This document shows positions 54,553 to 63,626 of a stretch of DNA of 64,000 nt, piece by piece. This DNA is from Thermoplasmata archaeon. GTDB taxonomy: Archaea > Thermoplasmatota > Thermoplasmata > Thermoplasmatales > Thermoplasmataceae. Below the pieces are notes generated by a model. It searched no databases. It worked only from the letters and a program-made list of their open reading frames with translations, and was not told the origin of the DNA. The DNA lies in the NCBI GenBank assembly GCA_021802055.1, contig JAKAAY010000007.1:1-64000 (forward strand), in the 5' to 3' direction. Position 1 is the first letter of the stretch. Every line of letters begins with the position of its first letter. The position numbers and the translations under genes are program-made.

Positions 54553-57072
54553 TCATGCCACCGCCACAGTCGAGTTTCCGTTGAGCTTGTTCACCCGGTA
54601 AATCTGGTCCGCAAAACTTTCCATGTCCTTCTCATGAGAGACAATAATCACCTGTGAAGCCTCCATCATCTCCAGTATCTCCCTTATCTTCAGCAACTGG
54701 TCCCTGCTGAAGCCGTCGGTAGGTTCATCCAGTATGAGAGGGTTCCTGTCGCTGTACATGAGGTGCCGCTTGACCATCCTGTTAAGCGTAAGCCTGTACG
54801 CCAGAGCAACGCTTGTGCGCTCTCCTCCGCTGAGGTACGATATTTCCTGGGCGATCCCGTCCTGCTCCACAATCGGGGTGAAGGCCTCGTCAACCCTTAT
54901 GTTCTTACCCGGATCGTCCACCAGCATCCCAAATATGGTCTGGATGTTCTCATTAAACTCATTGTTTAACGATACCATGGCATTTTTCTCCACCAGGTCT
55001 ATGGTGGGCAGAAGGAACTGGTCCAGCCATGAGACATATTCCAGTATCTCTGCTGATCGCTGGCGCATTTTTGATTTTAGATCCACTTCCTCTCTGAGCG
55101 AGGCCATAACTTCCCGCAGCTGATTTCTGCTCCCCTCTGCCTCTCCCAGTTTTCTCCTTTCCTGCCCCAGGAGTGCCTCTTCCCTATCCACCTGCTGTTT
55201 TGCGCTGTCGGCCCTTGACCTTAGAGAATCCATCGATTGGAGGTCAGCTGACAGTTTTGTGGCCTCCCGGCTCAGATCTTCCATCTCCTCCGTTATACTT
55301 TCCATTTCCCTTCCGATCTCCGAGAGGTCTGAATTCATGCGATCCAGGTCTTCCATGGCTCTCCTGATCTCCCCACTGGTCATGGCCATGGTAATGGCCG
55401 TCTCTTTCTCCTTCTCAACAGACCTGATCTGATTGTTAAGTTTCCTGAGTTCCGTTTCTTGTGACTGTACCGACAGGTTTGCTTCGGTTATTGCCCTGTC
55501 CATTGCTTCTATCTCCTGCAACTTCTCCAGTATGCGCTGATTCTGCTTCTCAATGGATTCAAGCGTGGACTCGAGGCTTTTGCTTATCTGTTTGAGCTCA
55601 ATTGCAGCTCTTTTCGTCTCCTCTCTTGATCCCCTGTAAACAATGGCTCTTTCTCTGGCTTTCTGCAGAGTTTCCAGTCTCGCTGACAATTCACCCATTT
55701 CCCCCTCTATCACCTCATATGCCTTCTCCCTGGATGTGAGCCTGGACCCGAATGTGGCCGGATCTTCAACTGGCCTTTCACAGGTCGGGCATGTTCCATT
55801 GCTCAGGATCTCAGAATAATCGCTCACCTTTGCCAGTATGGTGCCAGATTCAGTGGCCTTGAGAAACAGTGACTTCTGAAGAGCGGCTATCTCGGATCCA
55901 ATGGCCTCAGGGTCTCCGTCAGGTCGCTCTGCTGCAGACCTTTCCTCTATGAAAGCCCTTTTCTCCCTGATCCTTTCCTCCTCCGCTTCCTTTCTTTTGA
56001 CCAGCGAGGCCAGATCGTTCCTGTTTGTCTCAAGATCCTTCTGTGTGCGCTGCCTGGAAGAGGTGAGATTCTTGATTCTTTCCAGAACCTCTCCTTTTCT
56101 CGATGTCATCGATGAAAATTCCCCCTGCAGTACTGTGATCTTAGCCTTCAGGGATTCAGGATCAACGGATGGGATAATGGATTCTGACTGCTGTTTGATA
56201 AATGCGGTTTTCTTGCCAATGGAAGATTCCTGCATCCTCTTTCTTTCATCAAGCCTTTTGAGGTTATTCTGTTTTCCAGCAAGTTCCCTCATGATCTTGG
56301 CGTGTTGCTCACGTTTTGCCTCCATGGACTCCAGGGATCTTCTATAGCCATCATGCTCCTCCCGGGCTGCAGAAAGTCTCTTCTGGATGGCATCCACATG
56401 CCGCGAAAGATTGCCTATATCCTGATCCAGGAGTTCCAACTTCTTCCTTCCGTCTTCCAGTTTCGCAGTCTTCTCCTCAAGGTCGAAAGCCTGGCTGAGT
56501 ATTTCGGAAGACTTCTGCCTCATGTACCTTGAGATATCCGCAATGTTGGATGCCGCGATCTTGTAGTCCTCTATTCCGAATGCCTTTCTGAGGATCTGGA
56601 GGCGTGCGTCCTGATTGATGGAAAGAATGATCTTCATTTCCTCCTGGGGCGTGAAAATTGAGTATCTGAATATTTTGGACTCACTGTTGGTTGGGGGTTC
56701 ATTGAAGCGAAGTATCTCCAGCACCTTCGCCTTGAGTTCCCTGGGCGTGAAATGAGTCATAACCCCTCCGGTTGTAAGGGTGCAGGCTTCCTGGACAACG
56801 GAGTTGCCTTTCCTTGCAAGTCCCCTGTGGATCGCATATGTATTGCCAAAAGCCTCGAATTCAAGCTCGACAAATCCCTTCTGCCTGTTGACCCCGAGAA
56901 GGGCCTGGCCGTCGTCAGCCCCGAGGCCGAAGAGTGCAAATTCCATGGCCATCAGTATTGTGGACTTCCCGCTCCCTATGTCACCGGCAAACAGTGTGCA
57001 TCCCTCGGGGAATTCAATTTCCTGACGCACATAGCTCCTCACGTTCGAAAGCCGTATCCTGTTGAACTTCAC
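54553..57072 (-). CDS. rad50: DNA double-strand break repair ATPase Rad50
   Basis: 839 residues. N-terminal ABC half: MKFNRIRLSNVRSYV and Walker A AGDIGSGKSTILMA. Long heptad coiled coils flank the zinc hook CPTC (in SNGTCPTCERPVEDP, near the middle). The C-terminal half has signature YLSGGERTSVALAY, Walker B PLILDEPTDGF and H-loop IIVSHEKDM. With Mre11 it tethers and processes DNA ends. The start overlaps the mre11 stop as ATGA. Length is close to other archaeal Rad50 proteins. Confidence 0.97.
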   Translation of the reverse strand: MKFNRIRLSNVRSYVRQEIEFPEGCTLFAGDIGSGKSTILMAMEFALFGLGADDGQALLGVNRQKGFVELEFEAFGNTYAIHRGLARKGNSVVQEACTLTTGGVMTHFTPRELKAKVLEILRFNEPPTNSESKIFRYSIFTPQEEMKIILSINQDARLQILRKAFGIEDYKIAASNIADISRYMRQKSSEILSQAFDLEEKTAKLEDGRKKLELLDQDIGNLSRHVDAIQKRLSAAREEHDGYRRSLESMEAKREQHAKIMRELAGKQNNLKRLDERKRMQESSIGKKTAFIKQQSESIIPSVDPESLKAKITVLQGEFSSMTSRKGEVLERIKNLTSSRQRTQKDLETNRNDLASLVKRKEAEEERIREKRAFIEERSAAERPDGDPEAIGSEIAALQKSLFLKATESGTILAKVSDYSEILSNGTCPTCERPVEDPATFGSRLTSREKAYEVIEGEMGELSARLETLQKARERAIVYRGSREETKRAAIELKQISKSLESTLESIEKQNQRILEKLQEIEAMDRAITEANLSVQSQETELRKLNNQIRSVEKEKETAITMAMTSGEIRRAMEDLDRMNSDLSEIGREMESITEEMEDLSREATKLSADLQSMDSLRSRADSAKQQVDREEALLGQERRKLGEAEGSRNQLREVMASLREEVDLKSKMRQRSAEILEYVSWLDQFLLPTIDLVEKNAMVSLNNEFNENIQTIFGMLVDDPGKNIRVDEAFTPIVEQDGIAQEISYLSGGERTSVALAYRLTLNRMVKRHLMYSDRNPLILDEPTDGFSRDQLLKIREILEMMEASQVIIVSHEKDMESFADQIYRVNKLNGNSTVAVA

Positions 57073-58337
57073 CTTTCATCCGCCCCCAGCAGGTTGTTTA
57101 TTCCCAACAGGGCTATGGCCTCCTCCCTCTTGCGCGAGGCGTAATCCGCCTTTGACTCGTTTAGTTTGGATTCCTGCTTCATGCTGGCCAGAAGTTCCTC
57201 TGCCCTTTCAGCTCCCTTGTTTCCACCAAGCGCAGCAATGCTCCCCCTGTAGTTGCCTATGTTCTCCAGAATAAGTTTTTTCTCCAGTACCCTCAGATCC
57301 GTCTCGACATAATTGACCGCTGAATATTCCCGGGAGAATAGAGAGTGTCTGTTGACATATACGTGTAGAGCGCCGTTGGATATCAGTCTCTCCCTTATCC
57401 TGCCGATGTCAACATCAGACGTGCGCCCAGATTCTATCGTCCCCCTGAGCTTCAGGACCACAACCCTGCCCCTAATGTCTGCATCTTCAGCACCTCGTGA
57501 TACCTCTGCCGAGAACTCAGACGAGGATTTGCCGGTTGCATCAAATTCCAGGAATGCCCACGAGCATGCCGTAGTATCGATAAACTGTATTTTCCTCACT
57601 TTGCTGTCAAAGTCGACTATATAGAAACCTCTCTTCTCTCCCCTTGCTGAATTTTCCAGATCTTTCCCGTAACCGGTAAAAAGGGGTCCTGGAAACACAA
57701 TATTGTCATATCCTGGCTGCCGATAGATGCCTGAACTGTGAATGTGACCTCCGGCATAATAGTCGAAATTTCTCGGGAAATATGAAATGGGGATGGTTTC
57801 CATCTGCACCAGTTCAGGGGGCTTGAACTCCGTTATCCCGGAATGAAATACGAATATCTTGAATCCGTCCTCGGCCTCGAGGCTTTCCCTGTCAAGAATT
57901 TCATAATATTTCCTCTCCAGCCCATTGCTTCTGGCCGATATGCCCCATAGCCTGGCGCCAGTCGCAGGGTCTCTGGTGGAATCAAGGCAAAGCTTTCCGC
58001 CTTCCATTCGGGGTTTGACCACCTTCTGAAGCATTCTGGCGGTGGTGAGCAGATCAATCACCGACGTGCCCGCGGGAGTGTAGTCGTGGCTTCCGTATAT
58101 CACGTAAACCGGTATTCCTGTATCTTTCACCTCACTTATTTTCCTCAGTGCCTCGTTGACAACTGAAAGGTCCGGTATACCCGTGTGAAACAGATCGCCC
58201 GAGAAAATTATGAAATCAACTTTTTCCGATATGCAACGGTCCATTGCGTCAGAGAATGCCTTGATCTCAAGATCACGCATTGCCTTCTCCCTGTTTGAAC
58301 CCAGGTGCACGTCCGCTATATGCGCAAATCTGCCCAT
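57069..58337 (-). CDS. mre11: Mre11 nuclease
   Basis: About 422 residues. Metallophosphoesterase motifs in order: FAHIADVHLGS, FIIFSGDLFHTG, YVIYGSHDYTP (usually GNHD; Ser replaces Asn), FVFHSGITEF and GGHIHSSGI. The C-terminal region includes a capping domain and a coiled, charged tail for Rad50 binding. A GTG at 58349 overlaps the herA stop, but ATG 58337 is preceded by GAGGT with good spacing and gives the expected MGRFAHIADVH start. Ser in the GNHD motif affects the residue next to a metal ligand and is worth noting. Confidence 0.95.
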   Translation of the reverse strand: MGRFAHIADVHLGSNREKAMRDLEIKAFSDAMDRCISEKVDFIIFSGDLFHTGIPDLSVVNEALRKISEVKDTGIPVYVIYGSHDYTPAGTSVIDLLTTARMLQKVVKPRMEGGKLCLDSTRDPATGARLWGISARSNGLERKYYEILDRESLEAEDGFKIFVFHSGITEFKPPELVQMETIPISYFPRNFDYYAGGHIHSSGIYRQPGYDNIVFPGPLFTGYGKDLENSARGEKRGFYIVDFDSKVRKIQFIDTTACSWAFLEFDATGKSSSEFSAEVSRGAEDADIRGRVVVLKLRGTIESGRTSDVDIGRIRERLISNGALHVYVNRHSLFSREYSAVNYVETDLRVLEKKLILENIGNYRGSIAALGGNKGAERAEELLASMKQESKLNESKADYASRKREEAIALLGINNLLGADER

Positions 58338-58345
58338 CTCTGACC

Positions 58346-59875
58346 TCACATTATAAGCCCTTCCTGATGTTTCATGGGCTTTTCTGAAGATTCCACAATT
58401 TGCTGGAATTCGGGTGTGTATACGGGGACAGCGAACCTGGTGAATATGCTGCTCACTATGGCCTCTCCCTTGTCCAGGCTTGCGATGGATCTGTCCTGAT
58501 CCGAGAGATCCTGCACCGCACTGTTTATTATGGCCTCCCGCTCTATTGCCATTTCGTTTCCCAGGATAATCTTTGTGTTGATGTTGGAAAGAATGGTTCT
58601 TGGTATGACGCTTGTAAGCTGTGTTATGGCTATGAGGCCAACGTTGAACTTTCGTCCTTCCCTTGCTATTGTGGAGTATATGTTTCCCTCTTCTGCGATT
58701 TTTTCCTCCGAGAGAATTCTTGGTGCTTCCTCGATGACTATGCTAACGGGAGCCTTGGTATCAAGTTCCCCACTCCCCTTGTAGTTCCTGTAAAGACTGA
58801 ATATCCTTCCGGCCACGATACTTCCTATGAGAAGTTCACCGTCGTCGCCAAGCCTGGAGGTATCCAGTATAACGGTCTTTCCAGACTCCAGGAACCTCAC
58901 AATGTCCCTTAATGTAGTCGTTCCCGAGTCTGCAGAAAAGACTGAATTTTCGCACCTGATCTTTCCGCCTTCCTCGTATATTCCCAGTACCCTCCTCAGC
59001 TTTCGCTGGATAACCCTGATCGTTATGTCCGATACACTTTCCCTGATCTCCTTTCCCTTTACCATGGCTTCAATCCATTTTTCCCTGAATGTTCGGTGGT
59101 AGAGTGATATGGCCTGTTTCTGTGCCTCCGTGAACGACAGTATGCCCTCAAAGTGATCGGGCTCTATCGATTCCAGGTTGATCACCAGGCTGTATGATCC
59201 AGGGACAGAGTCTGTGGAATAATACGCCAGTCTTTCACCGGCGTAGGGGTGCTCCCTTAGACCATGTCCGGTTCTGCCATAGTACTCGTCATGCGAGTCA
59301 AGAAGCAATATCCCGAACCTGCCGGAATTCAGGATGCTCCACAGCATAACCTTCACAAGATTACTCTTACCCCTTCCGGTGGTAGCCGGGATCATCACAT
59401 GGTGGGTGAGCAGATCCCTGCCGTTGAGCCTGATGTCAATGTCCAGGACCCGGCTGCCTGACCTTATTTTCCCGATGAATATGGTATCAGGCGACGCGTT
59501 GGTGAGAAACTCAAAGTCGTGTTTTTCAGCCCTTCTGACCTGGGACCAGATCGCGGGGATTACCTTGGGGATTCCAAGCCTTCCATCGTTGTACCTGAGC
59601 ACCGGTCTTGCCATGTAGAACATGGCATCCCTTTCTCTCACAGGGGTATCCGCCTTATGATCTGCATCTACCGCCTTGACGGGAATTTCATTGCTCACAG
59701 AGGTCCCGTACCTCATACCGTTGATCTTGAGTACCGTATAATCACTGGGAGAATTCTCGGAGACAAGCAGCTCGTCAAGTTCCAGCGTGGCTTCGTTCAG
59801 GCCTTCTATTTCAAGAGATACTGAGTCCCCACCAACGATTCTTCCCACTGTCTTTTGCCCCTGTCCTGTTCCCAT
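58346..59875 (-). CDS. herA: HerA hexameric DNA-translocating ATPase
   Basis: About 509 residues. N-terminal HAS-type barrel ([19 protein letters not shown]), Walker [17 protein letters not shown], Walker [14 protein letters not shown], and the arginine/sensor region [19 protein letters not shown] typical of HerA/FtsK-like ATPases. HerA works with NurA and Mre11-Rad50 in end resection. A TATA-like TATTATATG about 25 bases upstream supports ATG 59875 as leaderless start. It leads an operon herA-mre11-rad50; nurA is not present in this window downstream of rad50. Confidence 0.94.
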   Translation of the reverse strand: MGTGQGQKTVGRIVGGDSVSLEIEGLNEATLELDELLVSENSPSDYTVLKINGMRYGTSVSNEIPVKAVDADHKADTPVRERDAMFYMARPVLRYNDGRLGIPKVIPAIWSQVRRAEKHDFEFLTNASPDTIFIGKIRSGSRVLDIDIRLNGRDLLTHHVMIPATTGRGKSNLVKVMLWSILNSGRFGILLLDSHDEYYGRTGHGLREHPYAGERLAYYSTDSVPGSYSLVINLESIEPDHFEGILSFTEAQKQAISLYHRTFREKWIEAMVKGKEIRESVSDITIRVIQRKLRRVLGIYEEGGKIRCENSVFSADSGTTTLRDIVRFLESGKTVILDTSRLGDDGELLIGSIVAGRIFSLYRNYKGSGELDTKAPVSIVIEEAPRILSEEKIAEEGNIYSTIAREGRKFNVGLIAITQLTSVIPRTILSNINTKIILGNEMAIEREAIINSAVQDLSDQDRSIASLDKGEAIVSSIFTRFAVPVYTPEFQQIVESSEKPMKHQEGLIM

Positions 59876-60145
59876 TGCATCATCGATTTTCTGAACATAT
59901 AATAAGGCTTTCCAAAACACCGTGCCTTTAGCGTTGTGAATCTCGTTCCAAACCCCAGAGACGATATTGCTGCACCATTACTTTCACCTCTTCGCCCGTG
60001 GATGTAATGGTCGGATTTTGAGTGCTACAGTGTCAAACCGTTCGAAGCGAGAAAAATTTTGGCCCGTAGACCAGCATTGCAGTGTTTCCCATCCATCGAT
60101 GCATTCCAGAGTCTTTGGTTTTGGTTATGAAGATATTGTGGGATC
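59876..60145. other. Intergenic region between herA and the copper module
   Basis: 270 bases without a gene. The left end carries the herA promoter; the last bases (GAAGATATTG) may be the TATA element of the YHS protein gene, only about 15 bases from its ATG. No repeat found. Confidence 0.4.
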
Positions 60146-60352
60146 ATGGTAAATACCTTCATCGGATTACTTCCCGGGAGATGCAGCATTGCTACTCCTG
60201 GAGTTGAAAAATTGGCAGTTGACGTGATTTGCGGCATGAAGGTGAAGGAGGACTCGAAGTTCTTTAGTGAGTTTCAGGGGAAGAAATTCTATTTTTGCTC
60301 GTCTCACTGCAAGGAAACGTTTGACAAGAACCCCCTGAAACACAGCAGGTAA
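60146..60352 (+). CDS. Small YHS-domain metal-binding protein
   Basis: 68 residues. AVDVICGMKV, then GKKFYFCSSHCKETFDKNP match the YHS domain, in which Cys residues bind metals. The same domain begins the copper ATPase nine bases downstream, so this is a probable metallochaperone or sensor for copper/silver. ATG 60146 is taken as start; TTG 60212, directly before the domain, is possible and would give a 46-residue protein. Confidence 0.82.
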   Translation: MVNTFIGLLPGRCSIATPGVEKLAVDVICGMKVKEDSKFFSEFQGKKFYFCSSHCKETFDKNPLKHSR

Positions 60353-60360
60353 ATTGCTGA

Positions 60361-62430
60361 ATGCCCACGGACCCTGTATGCGGCATGTACGTGCCGGATA
60401 CTGCAGACATATATGCAGAACAGGACGGGGAAAGACTTTACTTCTGCTCGCGGTCCTGTTTGGTAAATTTCACCTCCCCTGAAAGGGAGGCATACAGGCT
60501 GAGAATAAAGCTGGCACTGGCCTGGCCGCTGGCACTGGCCGTACTGCTCATTACTTATCTGAATACAGGACTTCCCTACCGTGATTACGTTCTTCTGGCA
60601 CTGTCCATCCCCGTCCAGTTCTATTCTGGGTTGGGATTTTACGACGGCGCTTACCACGCGATAAGACAGAAAACAGGGAACATGGACCTCCTCATTTCCA
60701 TTGGGACTCTCACCGCCTTTACATTTTCAGTCTTTGTAACCATATTCCCTTCTGCCATTCCAGGCTCTGAAGTGTATTTTGATGCTTCTACTTTCATTAT
60801 TACCCTCATCCTGACGGGAAACTACATAGAAAATATCACCAAGTCAAGGGCAAATAAGGCAGCCGGAAAACTTATGGCGATGCTTCCCGAAACGGTGCAT
60901 CTGGTAGGTGATGGGTCTGAGCCAGTGGACGTACCTGCCTCAACCCTGAAGCCTGGAGACGTGATCCTCGTAAGGCCGGGAGAGATACTGGCCGTCGACG
61001 GGACTATTGCTGAAGGGAACAGCGAGATTGACCAGAGCATGCTCACCGGCGAATCAGAACCGGTGCTGATGGGCCCGGGAAGCATCGTATCCTCTGGAAC
61101 CAGAAACCTCAACGGGGCAATCAAGGTTAAAACTGAAAGGGCAGGGAAGGACAGCACGGTGAGTCAGATATACCAGCTGATACAGAAGGCCGCCTCCGGG
61201 AGAGCGAAGGTTCAGAGAATAGCTGACGCGTTTTCAGCGGTTTTTGTGCCCATAGTTTTAGTTGCGTCCATTGTCACCTTTATCTTCTGGTATCTTTATC
61301 TCAGCAGCACCGGTTATGGGCTTCCACTTGAAATTGCAGTCCTGGCCTTCGTCTCTGTTGTTGTTGTAGCCTGCCCATGTGCAATTGGGCTTGCCGGTCC
61401 CATCACCCTGCTGATCTCCTCCAAAGTCTCGTCCGAGAAGGGAATAGTGGTCAAGAATGCCTCATCCCTTGACAGGATTTCAAAACTTACCATGGCTGTG
61501 TTTGACAAGACAGGAACGCTGACAGAGCCGGAGCCTGTCGTGGTAAGTGTGAAACCTGAGCCGGGTCACACAGAGTCCGAGATACTTGGTTTAGGAGCCT
61601 CCGTCGAAGCCAACTCAAACCATCCCGTTGCACGCTCAATAGTATCCGCTGCTGCCAGGTTGGGCATCCAGGCCGTCGAAGCACGAAGCGTTGTGGAGAG
61701 GCCGGGGGTAGGAATATCAGGACTTGTGTCTGGAAAATCGGTCACAGTCAGCAGGGCAAAGCATGCTGAAAATTCCAGCGTGGAGATCAGTGTTGACCAA
61801 GTACTGTGGGGGAGCATTACACTCTCATACATTCTGCGCCCCACATCAGCCCCTGCCATTAAAGCCCTGAGAAACATGGGCGTAAAGACCGTCATGATTA
61901 CGGGAGACTCAAGAGAGGAGGCGTCCAGGATAGCTTCTGAACTGGGCATAGAAGATTTCCATTGGGAGATCCTGCCCGGAGAAAAAAGCGAGATCATAAA
62001 GTCATACCAGGAGAAGGGAGAATATGTAGCATTCACCGGGGACGGCATCAATGATTCCATAGCCCTCGAAACCGCAGATGTCGGCATTGCAATGGGCTCA
62101 GGAACAGACATAGCAAGAGAGAGCGGAGACCTGATTCTGCTAAGCAACGACCTCAGGCACGTGGTCTATTCAAAGGTCATTGGAGATAAGACCATACGGA
62201 AGATCAGGCAGAATATTGGCTGGGCCATTGGATACAATTCAGTCCTGATACCTGTGGCCGCAGGAATACCTGTTCCATTTCTTGGACTGGGGATATATTC
62301 ATTCCTTCCAATACTTTCTGCACTTGCAATGGGGTTGAGCTCTACCTCAGTTGTCCTGAATTCCATGGCCCTGCGAAGAAAGCTGCTTGCTGAATTTTCC
62401 AGACTTGACAGAGCTTTTCCGGGTTACTGA
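60361..62430 (+). CDS. copA: Copper-transporting P1B-type ATPase with N-terminal YHS domain (CopA-like)
   Basis: 689 residues. The N-terminus has a YHS domain (TDPVCGMYV...YFCSRSCLVNF). P-type motifs follow: TGES in MLTGESEPV, the transport site VVACPCAIGLAGP, phosphorylation site VFDKTGTLTEP, HP in NSNHPVARS, and hinge TGDGINDSIA. YN in IGYNSVLIP and M-x-x-SS in AMGLSSTSVVLNS are the other Cu+ ligands, indicating the P1B-1 group. It exports Cu+ (or Ag+) from the cytoplasm. Overlaps no neighbour but is nine bases from the YHS protein gene, so they form an operon. Confidence 0.93.
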   Translation: MPTDPVCGMYVPDTADIYAEQDGERLYFCSRSCLVNFTSPEREAYRLRIKLALAWPLALAVLLITYLNTGLPYRDYVLLALSIPVQFYSGLGFYDGAYHAIRQKTGNMDLLISIGTLTAFTFSVFVTIFPSAIPGSEVYFDASTFIITLILTGNYIENITKSRANKAAGKLMAMLPETVHLVGDGSEPVDVPASTLKPGDVILVRPGEILAVDGTIAEGNSEIDQSMLTGESEPVLMGPGSIVSSGTRNLNGAIKVKTERAGKDSTVSQIYQLIQKAASGRAKVQRIADAFSAVFVPIVLVASIVTFIFWYLYLSSTGYGLPLEIAVLAFVSVVVVACPCAIGLAGPITLLISSKVSSEKGIVVKNASSLDRISKLTMAVFDKTGTLTEPEPVVVSVKPEPGHTESEILGLGASVEANSNHPVARSIVSAAARLGIQAVEARSVVERPGVGISGLVSGKSVTVSRAKHAENSSVEISVDQVLWGSITLSYILRPTSAPAIKALRNMGVKTVMITGDSREEASRIASELGIEDFHWEILPGEKSEIIKSYQEKGEYVAFTGDGINDSIALETADVGIAMGSGTDIARESGDLILLSNDLRHVVYSKVIGDKTIRKIRQNIGWAIGYNSVLIPVAAGIPVPFLGLGIYSFLPILSALAMGLSSTSVVLNSMALRRKLLAEFSRLDRAFPGY

Positions 62431-62453
62431 AACTCTCAGTCCTTAGGCGGGCT

Positions 62454-62497
62454 TTGCACCTGAAGTCAATCTTGCACCTAAAATAATCCACTTGCAC
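62454..62497 (+). repeat. Three direct repeats of TTGCAC
   Basis: TTGCAC at 62454-62459, 62472-62477 and 62492-62497 (two longer as CTTGCACC/T), spaced 18 and 20 bases, about two helical turns, ahead of the promoter of the membrane HTH regulator. CTTAGGC also occurs twice nearby (62443, 62539). Likely binding sites for a regulator. Confidence 0.4.
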
Positions 62498-62633
62498 TCA
62501 AATTACCTCGAGAAATGCCTTATAAGTGAAAAGCCCCCTTAGGCTCAAACCTTTATAAATCGATGGCCGTTTGGTTATCCTGAGAAGGGGCATCTTACAA
62601 CGGCCAGTGCCGGATCGCCTCTTTGGAGCCAGA

Positions 62634-63185
62634 ATGAAAGATTTGGGATTTTCCGGAAAAGTCAGGTCTCGCGACGGGAGAGGTCCATTCAGAAAGCTTG
62701 TCTTTTATGGAATATCGTTGCTTCTCTCCCTTCTGGTCATCGTGACTTCCACTTCGGTGTACTTCGTTCTCTCCTTCATGGAAGGGAGCATGAACTGGTA
62801 TCTGTTCTATCTCTACCTGGCCATCCTGACCTGTAACATGCTGGTCGCCGGAGTTTCACTTGCAGGCGCTCTCAGATCATACATGGCCCTGGAAAAAACC
62901 GGTTCGCACGTGATATTTGCCGGAGACGTGAGCCCGGGGTTGATTGACAGAACCAGGACGGAAAATGGGATCTCGAATCTCACGGGCCTGGAGTCAGAAA
63001 TCGTTGACGCCCTTATTAAGAGTCATGGAAGAGCACTGCAAAGCCAGTTGGTGCATTCGCTGGGAACATCGAAAGCCACCCTTTCAAGAGCCCTCACTGC
63101 ACTTGAGAATAAAGGCATGGTAGTGAGGATAAGGAAGGGAGTGACCAACGAGATCATCCTGGATTCTGAAATCCCTCAAAAATAG
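62634..63185 (+). CDS. Membrane-anchored winged-helix regulator
   Basis: About 183 residues. Two transmembrane helices near the N-terminus (FYGISLLLSLLVIVTSTSVYF and WYLFYLYLAILTCNMLVAGV) precede a cytosolic C-terminal winged helix (ESEIVDALIKSHGRALQSQLVHSLGTSKATLSRALTALENKGMV). The layout resembles archaeal membrane-bound MarR-like regulators. Of possible starts, ATG 62634 is preceded by GGAG at suitable spacing; the frame opens at TTG 62571, which lies too close to TATAAA at about 62552. It follows CopA and may sense metal or redox at the membrane. Confidence 0.78.
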   Translation: MKDLGFSGKVRSRDGRGPFRKLVFYGISLLLSLLVIVTSTSVYFVLSFMEGSMNWYLFYLYLAILTCNMLVAGVSLAGALRSYMALEKTGSHVIFAGDVSPGLIDRTRTENGISNLTGLESEIVDALIKSHGRALQSQLVHSLGTSKATLSRALTALENKGMVVRIRKGVTNEIILDSEIPQK

Positions 63186-63242
63186 TTCCATGAAACATGT
63201 TTCAGTCAAACCTTAAGGACTGTTTCACCCTTTACTACAAAC

Positions 63243-63596
63243 ATGGAAAACAAGATTGGGAATCTCATGTGGATTCTTGTTGGGCTGGTTGCAGTCGTCG
63301 CGGCCATGGCAATCATCGTGCCATATATTTCCGGCACCTTTTACCAGCCGGGCCCGTACGGAATGATGGGGGGTTATGGGTACTATCCCATGTTCATCCT
63401 GATGCCCGTAATGGGAGCGATCACCCTGGTGTTCGTCATACTCTTCATCTATTTCCTGGTGGAGGTTTTCAGAGGAGAGGAATGGAAGCACTCTGAGGCT
63501 CCGGGAAAGACACCCGAGGAAATAGCGAAAGAGAGATTTGCAAGGGGAGAGATCACGGAGGAGCAGTACCTGAGAATCATGGATACAATAAAGTGA
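63243..63596 (+). CDS. SHOCT-domain membrane protein with Met/Gly-rich loop
   Basis: 117 residues. Two transmembrane helices (MWILVGLVAVVAAMAIIVPYI; MFILMPVMGAITLVFVILFIYFLV) are linked by a Met/Gly/Tyr-rich loop (GPYGMMGGYGYYPM) that could bind Cu+. The C-terminus (PEEIAKERFARGEITEEQYLRI) is a SHOCT motif, a short oligomerisation segment common at protein ends. It sits at the end of the copper gene cluster, 57 bases after the regulator gene. Role in copper handling is inferred from location and Met-richness. Confidence 0.8.
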   Translation: MENKIGNLMWILVGLVAVVAAMAIIVPYISGTFYQPGPYGMMGGYGYYPMFILMPVMGAITLVFVILFIYFLVEVFRGEEWKHSEAPGKTPEEIAKERFARGEITEEQYLRIMDTIK

Positions 63597-63626
63597 GCGA
63601 GCCCGCAGCATCGCTGATTGATCACT

